Assembly (NCBI RefSeq): GCF_002999335.1 | Contig: NW_020312347.1 | Coordinates: forward strand, 186,001 to 250,000 | Length of the DNA: 64,000 bases | Direction of reading: 5' to 3' | From: Cyclospora cayetanensis | Lineage: Eukaryota > Apicomplexa > Conoidasida > Eucoccidiorida > Eimeriidae | Shown here: in pieces, positions 1-12,253 of the stretch | Numbering within the stretch: the first letter of the stretch is position 1 | How the letters are laid out: each line of letters begins with the position of its first letter | The notes under the pieces: generated by a model | Seen by the model: the letters and a program-made list of their open reading frames with translations, nothing else | Databases searched by the model: none | What the model was told of the DNA's origin: nothing | Program-made: the position numbers and the translations under genes

Positions 1-646
1 CATACGGGTTTGTTCGTATTGCACGCCGTCTGTTCCTCAGTGCAGCGTTTTTTTGCGCGATGCGATAGGATGCACTCTTGCACGCCTGCGTGCTAGAAGA
101 TAGAAGCACCTAGCTACTAACACTTGTATCACTTGTACGGTGAACCCCATGCACCTTGGCTGCATGTGGGTGCTCGCCTCCCCCCGGTTCATGCGGGAGC
201 CTTAAGGGGCGCGGGCAGGGAAAGGAATGAATCGTATGCCTTGAAAGAGCACTCAATAGTTTTCAGTTGAGTCTGTATCGAGTCAAATCCAAGTGTCTTC
301 CTATAGTGACTTCTAAAGGAGCGCTGCACTGGCTTTACACTCCATGCCCTTCACGCCCATTAGCTTTGGCGGCGGCACCCAGCATTGCGCAAGGCCATCG
401 TGGGGAAGAGAAATGCTCTTTTGGCACGGCGACATAGAAACAGACACTCTCACGTTTCTAAAGAGTTGCTCCTGTCAGGGTGCCCTGGCGAGTGAGCTGG
501 CGGAAATCCCAGAGGCCGATCAAAATTCCCATGCACGCACTGTACAGACGCTCGAGAGGAAAGAGGGAGCTAGGATCTGAGCGAAAGCGTGGCGTTCCGA
601 CCTCGAATATTCCCTTCGACAGGCATGGCTTGCCCAACCAATCGCC
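1..646. other. no gene recognised
   Basis: Moderately GC-rich sequence with only short overlapping reading frames and no family motif or convincing splice-flanked coding segment. It may be the 3' flank of the putative minus-strand reading frame that follows. Confidence 0.5.
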
Positions 647-1885
647 TTACGTGAATTGCAGCTCCTTGAGAAAGGCATTCAGTTGACTGTACGAGGAGGA
701 ACGCTGCGGCTGCTCCAAGTGCTGCTCCGGCCGCCCCACTACGTCGCAACAGCACTCCTCTTTTAAGGTTTCTGACTCTCTCCTGGTGGCCTTTAAGACT
801 TCCCCCTCGGAGCGCCCCTCCGATTCGGGCATCTCCGTGCAGACAAGCACCTCGAGCCTCTTGTTTCCACAGGAGGCCAGTTGAACGGGGGTAGGACGGG
901 GGTCGAATCGACGAGCTGACGAAGAAAGCACCCCTTCATCGAGATCCACAGCGTACTTGGAGCCGTCTGCTGCAGCCGCCAGTGTGTGCGATCCGCAGGA
1001 GGTCTCCGAGCCGGCAAGGGATGCTCTGTGCGCAGAAACAAGTGGCTGAGTAGCCGCTCCAGGAGCAGCGACTGTTTCTCCTTGATCGCCCGACAAGGAG
1101 TGCCTCGAGAGCCGCTCGCGGTTCGAGAGGAAGAGATATTCATTCGCAATCGAATACAGTGCCACCGGGGGGGGAGGCTGCCCCACCAGCGTAGAGGTCG
1201 TGCCCCTCAGCTTTACACCGCCAAAGAATGGATCTTTGCCGCGTTCAGGTTCTGCGTAACGGTCCTGCGTACTCTGTGTAGCGAGAGGAAGAGGAAGCGA
1301 CGCTTCTGCTTCATGGGAAAGGCGCGATTCTGCGCATTGCGAGTTCCCTGCGGCTGGCAAGGAGGAGGCACAGGGAGGCGGAGGCGCTGGGGGTGGACTC
1401 AGAGGCTGCATGCGGCACTTCTTGAACAAAGCCACTACCGACAGTGGGCTGTTCAGCCCTGCAGCCTCAGCCGTACCAAGACTGATTCCGCGTTTCCTTC
1501 GGACGCTGTTTGCGCCTAGTCCGACGTGTGGGCACTGGCGAAACTCCGAGAAGCTCCTCCTGTCTTCTTCTTCGCATGCGCCGCCACTGCATTGCGGCTG
1601 CAGAGGCCGTGGAGAGGCGCGGCCAGGGCGTGCAGGCTCTAAGGAGGAAGGGGCAGAGGAGGGGCAGCAGCTGCCGGTACACCATAAGGGGGTGACAGCG
1701 CCATCAGAGTCGCATTCCATAACCCTTGCACCCATGCTGATCCGCCCCTCCCTGCACATAAGTGGGGAACGCGACCCACTAGAGGCAGAAGCTGATGGCG
1801 CAGCACCAGTAGAGGAGGCAACGGCCCCTCCGGAGGCTTCAAAAGACCGTGAGCAACAGCAAAACGGGAGGGGCACAACTTGCAA
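647..1885 (-). CDS. putative low-complexity protein, unknown function
   Basis: This is a long uninterrupted minus-strand frame of 412 codons. It is rich in Ser, Ala, Pro and Arg, with proline runs near the middle (PPPAPPPPC) and no recognisable domain, signal peptide or membrane segment. The last residues (NAFLKELQFT) look like a natural C terminus. GC-rich coccidian DNA readily keeps several frames open, and opposite-strand frames here are also long, so the frame may be chance. If real, it may be the last exon of a gene that starts further right. I do not recognise a family. Confidence 0.28.
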   Translation of the reverse strand: MQVVPLPFCCCSRSFEASGGAVASSTGAAPSASASSGSRSPLMCREGRISMGARVMECDSDGAVTPLWCTGSCCPSSAPSSLEPARPGRASPRPLQPQCSGGACEEEDRRSFSEFRQCPHVGLGANSVRRKRGISLGTAEAAGLNSPLSVVALFKKCRMQPLSPPPAPPPPCASSLPAAGNSQCAESRLSHEAEASLPLPLATQSTQDRYAEPERGKDPFFGGVKLRGTTSTLVGQPPPPVALYSIANEYLFLSNRERLSRHSLSGDQGETVAAPGAATQPLVSAHRASLAGSETSCGSHTLAAAADGSKYAVDLDEGVLSSSARRFDPRPTPVQLASCGNKRLEVLVCTEMPESEGRSEGEVLKATRRESETLKEECCCDVVGRPEQHLEQPQRSSSYSQLNAFLKELQFT

Positions 1886-2886
1886 GTCGGCCTTCTTGCG
1901 CGCCGCGCCGCAAGAGCAAAGAGCAGAGGCAACAAAATACGGAGAGGAAGTGCGAATTCGAGTGCCGCTAGCACGTTGATTCGACGGGACAGGTCACTCT
2001 AGCGCCATGTCCAACGAAAAGCTGGGGTAGCATCATAAACTGACACTCCCGCTCCCTGCAGCGTCTTTCATGAATAAAAGGCTTCTTTATCACTTGAAGA
2101 AATTGAGAACAACTATTATGGAGCTGCGATATGCGGTATTCTCATACATATACGCTGAGGAAAGCATCTGCTCTAAGAGTTCCCAGCCCTAGGGCTTCAT
2201 CCATTGCACTGCTCGCCGCGCACCGATGGCTCTAATGTGTGCAATCAGAGGATGGCCTCCAATGCCTGACTTCTTGTTTAGGCAAAGCACATTAAAAGTA
2301 GCGCTGAAAGGAAAAGAAGCGACAATGTAGCTTGCCAGCATCAGCATCGCCCCAGGGGGGCCGAACTGAGTCCGCACCAAGGGCCCTTGGGAAGGGCCTA
2401 ACGGCCAATCGGTTTCATTGCAAATACGAGCTCCCCTTCTTCTGAAATGCTACACACTATTTTTTTCGTAACACGGCGAAACGAACTGTTGAACGCTGAG
2501 TGGTGGACACGAATCTAGGGGCACATCGTCACCTTTTAGAGTGTCGAACCTACAGCGACTCTAGGGAACGCAAAATGCGCCACCGCACGTACATACGCCC
2601 AATTTACAGCGGAAATTAGCTCTAAGGTGTGTCATCAAGCTGAAAGCTATCTACTGAATAACCAGTCTCTCTAAAGCAAGTCGTCCACAGCCAGCAGATC
2701 GGCGACTGCTCTTGGCAAACCCCCTACAATGGAGCTTGTCTTTTGACCGCGAATGTGGAGGCTACCGAGGGTCTACGACGGCCTTGATGCGCCTGTGAAG
2801 GCCGTTTCGACTTTCGGCCCTCCTTTTTGAACCCACTTCCCGCCCTCTCCGGCAATGGTCCCTCTAAGTAAACACGGAATCTTTCG
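1886..2886. other. intergenic, no gene supported
   Basis: A short minus frame at 2189-2380 contains a hydrophobic stretch but has no family match and poor support. Otherwise this is the 3' flank of the valyl-tRNA synthetase gene. Confidence 0.5.
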
Positions 2887-5800
2887 TCATTGCTGCAAGA
2901 GAGGAGCAACATTGTCGATTGCAGCAGCGAGCAACTGCAGCTCTTTTTCCAAATCTGCCTTCTTCTCAAGAGCGGCGTCCCTCACGGCATCCGGCGCTTT
3001 GTCAAAGTTCGGGTCATTCACTTTCTTTATGTAGCTCTCAATCTAAACCATGCCCAAGCCACACCACACCACAAACGCAAAGCCTTAGTAAAGTAGACAG
3101 TCAAGAATCTGGCTCAGAAGCCGTATCAATCGCGATAGCCAGCACGCATCAAGCCTTCCTAAGGAACGTGGGCAGCAAAAATTCGGGAATGCGCGGACAT
3201 CTACAACAAAACACTACAATCCTCACGACTGTCACTGCAATATTTCTGGGACTGCCTCGCCATGAATCATTCTGCACAGCATTCCCTCGAAAATCTGATC
3301 CATTTTTTAAACCTTCTACAAGGCGACTTGTGATGCCCGTTCAGCAGACACATACAGCGGTACATCTGGTGCCGGTGCGCTTTCAATAGATACGGTGTTA
3401 CCTTAGAAACGAGGTTGGCGCGTTTCTTTTCGAGCTTGTCGAGAGTCTGCGCGAGATTGACGCCATCGCCAATTTTGAGGTAAATCGTAATTTGCGGTGT
3501 AACAACATCTGACACACAGCCCGTGGGCGGCGCATCGGTGATTACCGCAACCTGCAAGCACGACACACGACACCCACCAGGGTTATGTAGGTCGCTCCAT
3601 TGGCATCCACAAAACCTTGCAAGTGCTGTCAACGCTCTTTTCAGGCATTGATAAGAAGGCCAAATACTTCTCTGCGTCATGAAAAAAATGCTTGCTAACG
3701 GCGAGCTCTTTTCAGAGCACGGTACGCCAGAGCCACCCGCTGTCAAGAGGCACCCATTGCTTTGTTTGATGCGACTCAAGATCACCCGCAGCGGGTGCAA
3801 CAGGCCTCCTTTTTCACGTCTCACTTCTTTCAGTTTTGACAGAATGGCCATGATCGACGAAGTGCTCCTCAGAAACGGAACTTGAGGCGCCGTGCCGTTT
3901 ACCAGTACAAAACCCTCTGGTTTCACCTTTGGTGGAATTTCCAGAGCCGCAAGAAGGGACCGGAACCTTCCGACGATTTGCTGCACCTGCTGCATGTTGG
4001 TCTGCATCCATACGCAGCGCAGCGCCAGACGGACAGATCCCTTTGACACGGAAGTGTTTTAAAAGAGTAATTCGCCCGTTGAGCGCATAAACCCCTATTT
4101 CTTTAGCCTCGGGGCCTGCCAGACTTAACCCTTCCGTCCCGGCACTCTGCTATATCGCTAGAGAACGTTGCTGCGCCCTTTTGGGGGTTCTAAAGTCTGT
4201 GCATATGTGCATGCCATACGTCGAGTGCGGCATCGGTCCACGCCAAAACATGCTGCGGATAGTTGCTAATGCATATAGACTCGGCCTTAGCTTCCGAGGG
4301 GGGCAGTCTCTGGTAGAGTTCTTCCGTTACGAAAGGGCAGATGGGGTGCAGAAGCTTGAGGCCCCTGTCGATACACGTGTACAACACCTCTTGCGCGCAG
4401 CGAGCGTCCCGCACGCGCGCCAATACAGCCTCTACATCTTCCCCTGCAACTGCAGTGAAAGGCTGAATCCGTGGCTTAATCGCCTCGAGATAAACGTCGC
4501 AGAGCTCGTAAAGCCAAAAGTTGTAGATTGCGTTCGCCACGTCCCCAAACTCGTATTCCTCGAAAGAACGATTCGCCTGTACGTCATGCAGCGTCTAACA
4601 TATACATATATACCTGTATATCCACATACATCGATATATATATATACATATGGCGATTAAGGACAGCGAAGGATGCTGAAGACACAGGGCCGAATGAAAA
4701 ACTCACAGCGCACACACGCGGTGACACTTTGCAGGGGCCAGGCCTCTCGCCACCCCCCTATTTTTCCCCCTTACCCCCCCTCCCTCCCTTGTCTTTCTCC
4801 CCCCTCTGTTCCAAAACCACCCTCACTCCCACGCGCACGCAACGGCGAGAATACCCTCCGCATGCAAGAAAGACTTTGTTTAGACCGATTATCAGGGAAA
4901 AGCATGCATCACAACCAACCGGAAGGCAGAAGCGGAAGTGCAAGAAACGCAGCGAAAAGACTCTTGTTGCCCTCCCTCTAAAAGGTCTCCCACAAGTGCC
5001 AGGGCGCTACGGCGAGAAGACAACCCATCATTTTGCCTGTGTTTCGCACGCACCTGTTCGCAAGCTGTGGACAGTCTGTGAAGAATCCAGCGGTCCGACC
5101 ACGTTAGATCCGCGTAGTTGATCATTGTTACATGCGAGTTCTTCGTGTGCGCGTTGCTGTGCGCTAGCATTTGAATGCCTCTAGCGACAAAAGGCGTGCC
5201 CTTGCCATCGACATCCAATGACCACTTGTCGAGCGCGAATTTGGTGCAGTTCCATATTTTATTGGCAAACTGCCTATACCCCACGACGCGGTTTAGATCC
5301 AGATTTATGTTTCGGCCCTGCCGCATGTACGCCACGAGGCCCAGGCGCAGCGCATCGCAGCCACACGCGGGGATGCCCTCCTTGAACTCTTTCTTCAGCA
5401 GCGTTTCCGATCGCTTGATTTCCTTCTGTTGCAAGTTCCCGGTGTGCAGCTTCGCGATCAGCCCCTCCAGAGAAATCCCGTTGATGACCTCTAACGGATC
5501 GATCACATTTCCCTTGGACTTGGACATCTTCTGCCCCTGAGAATCGCGAACCATGGGGTGTAGATACACCGTAGAGAAAGGCAGCTTGCCAGTCAGTTCC
5601 AGAGAGAGCATCACCATCCTTGCCACCCAAAAAAACAGGATGTCATGACCTGCGAATACCACCAACCAGCAAACCAAAGCCCGCCACCCGTGTGCTCTGG
5701 TCTCGCTGATCACGCGCGCCTCGCAAGAGCAACGGCAGAAGGAAGCGCACGCGATGATCGGGAAAGCTAATAGGCTAATAACCCACCCGCCCATTCACAA

Positions 5801-8800
5801 CGCTGAGACAAACGCAACCCACTTTACCCCAACGATATTTAACCGCACAACCATCCCTCAGATACCTGTCTCTAACAGCGTTGTCGGAAAGAAGGCCTTA
5901 AGCTCCTCAGTTTCCTCTGGCCACCCAAACACACTGAGGGGGAACAGGCCAGACGAGAACCAAGTGTCCAATACATCCTCATCCTGCTGCAGGACAATGT
6001 CCTCTTCACGAATTCGAAACCTCTCGCTCGCAACCCTCTTCGCCTCCTCCTCACTCCTCGCCGCCACCCACGCCTCCCCCGACATATTGCAATCGGCAGC
6101 TGGAAGTACCGGAGAAACCACCTTGTAAGCAGGTATCCGATGACCCCACCACAACTGCCGAGAAATACACCTGCGCGCATGCATAAAATACGCCCACGCA
6201 CTGCTGCAGTAACACAAAAAGCCGCCACACCCTTACGCGCACCTCGTGAGAGAGCACACATACACAAGTATGTGTCTATATTTATATATGTATATAGACA
6301 CATACACACACATTCATCCACATATACACATACATACATACGTACATACACCCCTTACACATGTTTATCCACATATTCATGCACATATTCATTGTTACAC
6401 ATATACATAGTTACACATATACATAGTTATACATGTACATCTTCTCCGTTGGCGGCGGAAAAATGCTCAGCAGCCCCCAGCAGAGGCGCGCACGGTGTGT
6501 CACGCGGGGCCACAACGCGTTTGCAGACGCGTGCAGCAGGCGAGAGGCATCAGCACGATCGAAGTCATTCCTTTCCACCCTCGGCGTTACCTCTTCCTCT
6601 AGAGAAAGCGCTGCATCCTGCCTCCCGGCAGCTCTGCCTGCTACAATGCTTGCTCTCACCAGTCCTGCACATTCGTAAGCCAGTACTCCCACGTGGCCAC
6701 GTGGTGCTCCGGCTTGATGATCAGTTCTTTGCTGCGGACTGCCATGACACTGCGTCGCCCCGCTTCCTTGCAGTCCATCCACCTACAGATAAAGAGGCCC
6801 GCAGCAATAATCCGAACGCCCCCATGCACAAGCAGACAGCGCAACGATAGCGCTTCACTGGCCGCATACATATACATATATATATACATCTACATACATA
6901 CATATATATATGCATACACATGCACACATTACACATACGCACACGTACATTTACACACACGCACAAATACATTTACACATACATACACACACACAAATAC
7001 ACATACACACAAACAATCCTTCTCTCTTTTAGTGCTTTGCTGCTCTGCTGGCCTGGCGGCCCCCCAAAGAATGCTCTGCACAGCCCCACGCCGCGCTTTT
7101 TACTCCTTGAGAAAGGCACTGCGAAGGAGGAGGGATGGCAGTGCAGGCGTGGGTAGGCGGAGGATGGGGAGTGCGCGCAGTCCAAGAAGTATGCAGCAAA
7201 TTCCAGAGTTTCTTACACTCACCACTGCGGCACGAGCATGTACTCAATGATGTCGCCGCTGCGGCTGCAGCGTGGCAGCTGCATTGGCTTGCTGTTAGGC
7301 ACCTTGTCCCGCAAAAGCCCCTGCACAGCAGCAGACGCAAATGCATGCGCACGGCGGCTTAACTCGCCCATCTGCGGCGTTGTGCAGCTCTCCAAAAAAA
7401 CACTAGAGGAGGCCGTCCTCTCACTGCCCCGTGAGATCGCACACACATACAGGCTGGCGAGTACAGACAGTGTGAGCACGACATAGACACATAGAGAGAG
7501 CGACATCAGTTGCAGCATGCAACGCAAAATACCCCTTATCCATGAGGCACATAACATCTGCCACCCGCATAGGTGCCTCCGCCTTGCAGCACCCCCCAAT
7601 AGGCGGAGGGAAGCCGCTAGCGAGCAAGCTTTAGCGACCCCTCCCTTAGCAAAACGCGTCCTTCCGAGAGACGTATCGTATCGTGTTGCAGGAAGCACGC
7701 GCAACAGCAGGAAACGGACGGGGGAACAGATGGAGACAGACAGACAGACAGACAGATAGACAGACAGGGCTAATAAAGGCGAATGAGGAGGGCGAAGTAG
7801 AAGGAGGGAGGTGGACTGCTGGGCAGCCTTTAATACACACGAATATATATATTTATCTATACAGAGGGAGAGAGAGAGAGATCAATATATATACAGGTAT
7901 AGATGTAGATATATAGATAGATATTTACGTACCAGTTCCTTCAGTCTGATCTGGATGTTATATCTGCAGGTGAAGCGGTGCTGGCCAGCGAACTCGCCGC
8001 CCCTCTCGTTGATGTGGCCATCCGGAGAAAAGATGGTGATAAAGTCAAGCTCTGCGCAAGAACAGAGAGCAAGGCAGGCGAGCACCACGCAGTGCTTATG
8101 CAGCCAGCTGGTGGCAGACACGACTTTATCCTCTGCGGTAGCAGCAGTTCTTCCTCTTCACCCTTCACTCCCCCCTCACCGCTCAGTTCTCTACCTTGCA
8201 CCCCTTTACGTCTTTCTGGATTTGCAAAACAGCTCGCCGATATATTTTGGCGGACGGCACAAACAAGGAAAAGCCGCAATGCCGAAAGGCCCCACACTTG
8301 CTCTTTAGAAGCCGCACTGCTCTTTACCACAGCACATGCCGCTCTAATTCAGCAAGAAGGAGACGCACTGTGCCGCTTTCCAATTTCATAATCGTTCTTG
8401 TCGTGCGCTGGCGTAATCTTGACGGCCCCCGTGCCGAACTCGGGGTCGACGTGGGCATCCGCAATGACGCGCATCTCGCGTTCCGGAAAGAACGGGTGGA
8501 GAAGGCGCTTACCAATCAGGGGCTGCATGCACACGCAGTACGCGGGTGAAGAGAGCCAGATGCTCTTCTGTACGTATGTAACTACGCACGTGCAGAAGAG
8601 CAGTCGAAACAGCGACCCCTCCATCGCGCATTGCGACATAGTGCTGCCAAGCACACATCTTATACATATATATGTATATATATACATACGTACACACATA
8701 TAGACACATCCACATACATACAAACACACGCATACACACATATAGGCACATCCACATACACACGAACACGCATACATACACATACACACATGTACACACA

Positions 8801-11800
8801 TCCATAATCACAAAAACATACATAAAAACGTAAAACCATGCGCGCAGCCGGCCATCATCTGGCTTTTCCTTGCGGACGCAAGGCGGCTTGTGGCGCCCTG
8901 CAGTGTCTGTACAGTCCGGCAGATTCCAGGGTGTTGTTGGCTACACCCTCCTCCCTCGCGCACCTTGTAACGGGTATCGTTGGGGTTTACAGCAACCGCC
9001 GTGTCGCCTAGCATGGTTTCTATGCGAGTGGTTGCAACTTCAAGTGCTCCCCCACCTTCCACCGGGTACACAAAGTGCCACAAGTAGCCAACCTCGACAG
9101 GAAAGTCGAATCCTGCGCCGCAAAAGCAACCTTCTTCCCGCCCCTCAATGGCACACGCCCCGCCCCCTGATGGCGCCGTCCGTTCGCTACGAATCCACGC
9201 GGAAGAAATGCGCGCTGACAGCAGCAGGCGCTTTTGCACCGGAGTGCCGGTAGCAAATCATCCTCGACAGCCGCCACACGGGGCAGCAGAGGCGGAGGCA
9301 GCGTCTATCCGAAGAAGGCCCATGCACGCCGAATAGAAACGCACCCGGAATGCGAATGCTCTGTGGCTGCTCTATCGTCTCGGTGTCTACTTCGATGTCG
9401 CTCAGAGCAGTTTTCAAAGAGGAAGACCAGGAAACCAGTCTGCACATGTCTCAAACGCAAACTGCACGGAGGCGGCATGCACACACTGGCACGCCCTCCT
9501 GCCCGCTGGTACACCTGAACGCATCCCCTCTACACGCTATGCAACTCCTGCACCACCCCAAAAAAGGCGTTGCTATGCAGGGCCACGCGAGGCACAAACA
9601 CCCTGCCGTAAGCCGCTCTTAGTAACACTGCTTTCCTCCACTCCCACCCCCTACCACTCTCCCTTGCTTTCCCTCCCTTTCCATGCCATCCATTCACTAC
9701 TGCAATCCTTGCACGACGGCGCTGCTGCTGACGCGCCGTCTGCTGACCTACAAGCGCGGCCGTCCTCACAGAGAGAAAACGAGGGCGAAAACACCGAACT
9801 CGGATCCCTCCTAAACCTTTTGAACACGCATGATGGACTGCCTACCGCTGCTCTCTGTAGATTAGTCCGCGGTTAAACAATCTCACAAACGCTTCCACAA
9901 CGGCCTTCGATCGCGTGGGATCAAGCGTGAAGGAGAAGTGCGGCCATGAAACGCTGCTGCCGACCCTCCTGACGCGCAAACGTTCAGGCGCACAAACAGC
10001 CAGCCACGGAAATACATCAAGGCCAAACACGCCGCGTGCAAGAGATGGAAGGGAGATGAAGCAGTTACAGAGGTGTCTGTCAGCAGCAACGGCACTCGCC
10101 AATAGCCCCAAGAGCGAGAAGACACACAAACACGCAGAGCGCGAGTGCAACTGGCACGTCTCTATGCGCATGAGGCCTTTTCGCGAACGCCGCCGCAAAA
10201 TAGCTCATGACTGTGGACTGCACGTGCGTAATCACGAGGCCTTTCATGCTGTGTTAGCCTAAGCAGATTCTAAGAAAGAAACACCCTGCATGTCCACCAA
10301 CGCGCTCCCGCCAAACAAGCAGCAAAAACCTTCCTACCCCTCTCTCCCCCTTCCCTCCAAGAAAGCCCCGCAGAAAACAGGGCGATACCTTATTTGGTCC
10401 GATATCGCATTTCCGTATTTTTCTTTCCACTGCCAAACCTTTTCGACGAAGGCCTCCCTGCCGAGATCGTAGCGAGACTTGCCTTCCTCCTTCATCAGCA
10501 TGCGCTCAACGACAGACTGCGTTGCAATGCCTGCATACGACATGTATGTATACCAAGAGAAAACACACTAAAAGAGGTATGCATGCCTGCTCAGGAGTCG
10601 CCGTGCAACTGCGTCCATACAGGGCGTGTCTTTGCAACGCAGCCTCTGCAGAAGCAAACGGCCAGCGCTCGATTTTACACACACTGACGCCACACGTGGG
10701 AAGACGCCACACGTGGGAAGACGCCACACGTGGGAAGACACCCCAGAAAAACAAGAGCCGCATCGAGCCTGTGATTCGTCCTCTTTCCACAGCCCCGCTC
10801 AATGCTGTACGGCACTTCTACACACAAATATATCTATGTAGACGTATATATATTTCCATTTATATATCAGAGAGAAGGAGAGAACGAAGACGCCTCCCTT
10901 TCTCTCTTCCCGATGAGGCTTTGCCTCTTTGTAGGACCTTAAGAAAGGCCACTGGGGCGGCGTTATGAGAGGTCTTCGTGAGTAGAGCGGCAGCGTGTGC
11001 AAAACAGAAGTTGGACAGGATATTTAACTAAGCGACTCGCAGCTTGAAACTCCCCTCACGCCCCCGCCAGAAACGTCTGATTCTTCCCAGCAACGCACCT
11101 GCGTGATCGACGCCAGGCACCCAAAGAACGAGTTTGCCGCGCATGCGATTCCTACACATGAACAGCACATTTAGCTGCTCAAGTTCTCTCGAGAGCAGCA
11201 GCACGTTCGTTTGCAGCAGTGGCAACGCTTGGAGGCAGCCGCCGATGAGCGCAAACGTCAAGCTGCGCGCCACTGGCAGGAAGGAGAACAGTAAACCCCC
11301 ACAGAAAAAATGCCACAGTAAAAATGCCATAGGACCCCTTCGAGTGTGCAGTCCTTCCGCCACGATGAACAGCAACCCAGGGGCTGTCGGATTAAGCGAC
11401 AAAAAGCGCTAAAAAAGGCTGCTGCTGACGCCTCGAGCTCCGACAAAACAAAGATACGCATCCTGGCATTTCAGAAGGCAGACAGCGACAAAAGCAGCAA
11501 ATGTTCGCCTTACCAGCGCGCCAAAGCGTCTTCAATGGCAATCGTCAACGCGTGGCCAATATGCAAGGACCCCGTCACGTTGGGAGGAGGAATAACCATG
11601 ATGAACTTGTTCGCGTCTTTCGTCGCCTCTGCCAAAGCTGCTGCCGCCTTCTCCCCAGCAGTGCTCGCGTTTTCATGCGTGCTGTTTGCTGCCAGGCAGC
11701 TTGACTGCCGATTCGTGCGATCCGAGGGCGTGAAATATCCTTGACCTACCCACCATTCCATCCACTGCCTCTCCACGTACTCGGGATCGTAGCACTGGGG

Positions 11801-12253
11801 TATCGGCATGACCAACTCTGCGCAACAGAGCACACGGCATCTACACGCAGTACATATAAATAAATATATATATGGGCATGTATGTACAGATATATGCATA
11901 TGCATCTCGATGTATTTAGGTGTATGTACATGTACAAATACGTATCTTTGTAACTATTTATATACATGTATTTATACACATGTATTTATATACGTGTATA
12001 TACCTAGATATATGCATATACACACAGAAGCACACACAAGAACATACGATGAGACAGGCCGCCAACACGTGATGCTCGAGGCAGGCAGAGCTGCCTTCCC
12101 TCCACCCGCAGGCGTAGCGGCGCGGATAGACACGTAGCACAGCGCACTCTCCGCCTTAGCAGCATAAGCATAGAGGAATTTTTCAAACCCTCCGTCCTCG
12201 CCGTACCCTTCTTCCGAGGAGGCGTCGAGGATAAAGGCGCCTGCGTCATCTTG
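2887..12253 (-). CDS. ValRS: valyl-tRNA synthetase (class I, multi-exon; 5' end open)
   Basis: Charges tRNA-Val with valine in an ATP-dependent reaction. At least 17 exons join in phase: 12148-12253, 11514-11816 (about), 11099-11151, 10389-10530, 9846-9968, 9345-9439, 8964-9112, 8369-8522, 7933-8051, 7223-7371, 6660-6782, 5866-6170, 5054-5649, 4220-4576, 3825-4001, 3402-3551 and 2887-3042. In order they give the HIGH box ([12 protein letters not shown]) and WVPGVDHAG, the CP1 editing domain ([27 protein letters not shown]), the [15 protein letters not shown] block, [12 protein letters not shown], the KMSKS loop ([10 protein letters not shown]), the anticodon-binding helical domain ([26 protein letters not shown]), and the C-terminal coiled-coil tRNA arm ending at the TGA at 2887. 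The 12148 exon joins in phase to the start of the catalytic exon (AAKAEK then LVMPIPQ), so MPIPQ is probably not the initiator. The true start lies further right and is not resolved. No second ValRS is visible, so one gene may supply more than one compartment. Confidence 0.95.
4590..4652. repeat. TA/ATAC microsatellite in ValRS intron
   Basis: Alternating ATATAC/TATATA sequence directly upstream (minus sense) of the exon ending at 4576. It lies close to the acceptor, so length change could touch splicing. Confidence 0.7.
6255..6440. repeat. (CATA)n-type microsatellite in ValRS intron
   Basis: About 185 bp of CATATACA/CATACA units in the intron between exons 5866-6170 and 6660-6782. Imperfect and interrupted. 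Confidence 0.75.
6866..7015. repeat. TA then CA-rich microsatellite in ValRS intron
   Basis: The ATATACATACAT block grades into ACACATACACA. It lies in the intron between exons 6660-6782 and 7223-7371. Confidence 0.75.
7732..7930. repeat. (ACAG)n tract and GA/TA-rich tract in ValRS intron
   Basis: About ten ACAG units at 7735-7768, then GAGAGAGA and ATAGATAT tracts at 7862-7925 that run to within a few bases of the donor next to 7933. Confidence 0.75.
8650..8830. repeat. CA/TA microsatellite in ValRS intron
   Basis: ACATATATATACATAC-like then CACACATA-like units fill most of the intron between exons 8369-8522 and 8964-9112. Confidence 0.75.
10685..10740. repeat. 17-bp tandem repeat, three copies, each with CACGTG
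   Basis: The unit ACGCCACACGTGGGAAG is repeated three times head to tail, almost perfectly. Each copy carries the palindrome CACGTG. It sits in a ValRS intron between exons 10389-10530 and 11099-11151. Confidence 0.85.
11845..12035. repeat. TA-rich microsatellite in ValRS intron
   Basis: ATATAAATAAATATATATATG and GTATTTATATAC-like units between exon 11514-11816 and exon 12148-12253. Confidence 0.7.

Noticed and set aside
6140..6850. Long plus-strand His/Thr/Tyr frames over ValRS introns
   Set aside because: They are translations of CA/TA microsatellites plus antisense of ValRS exons.
11514..11802. Start of ValRS at [11 protein letters not shown]
   Set aside because: An upstream segment (to 12148) joins in phase through good splice sites and reads on into LVMPIPQ, so this Met is probably internal.
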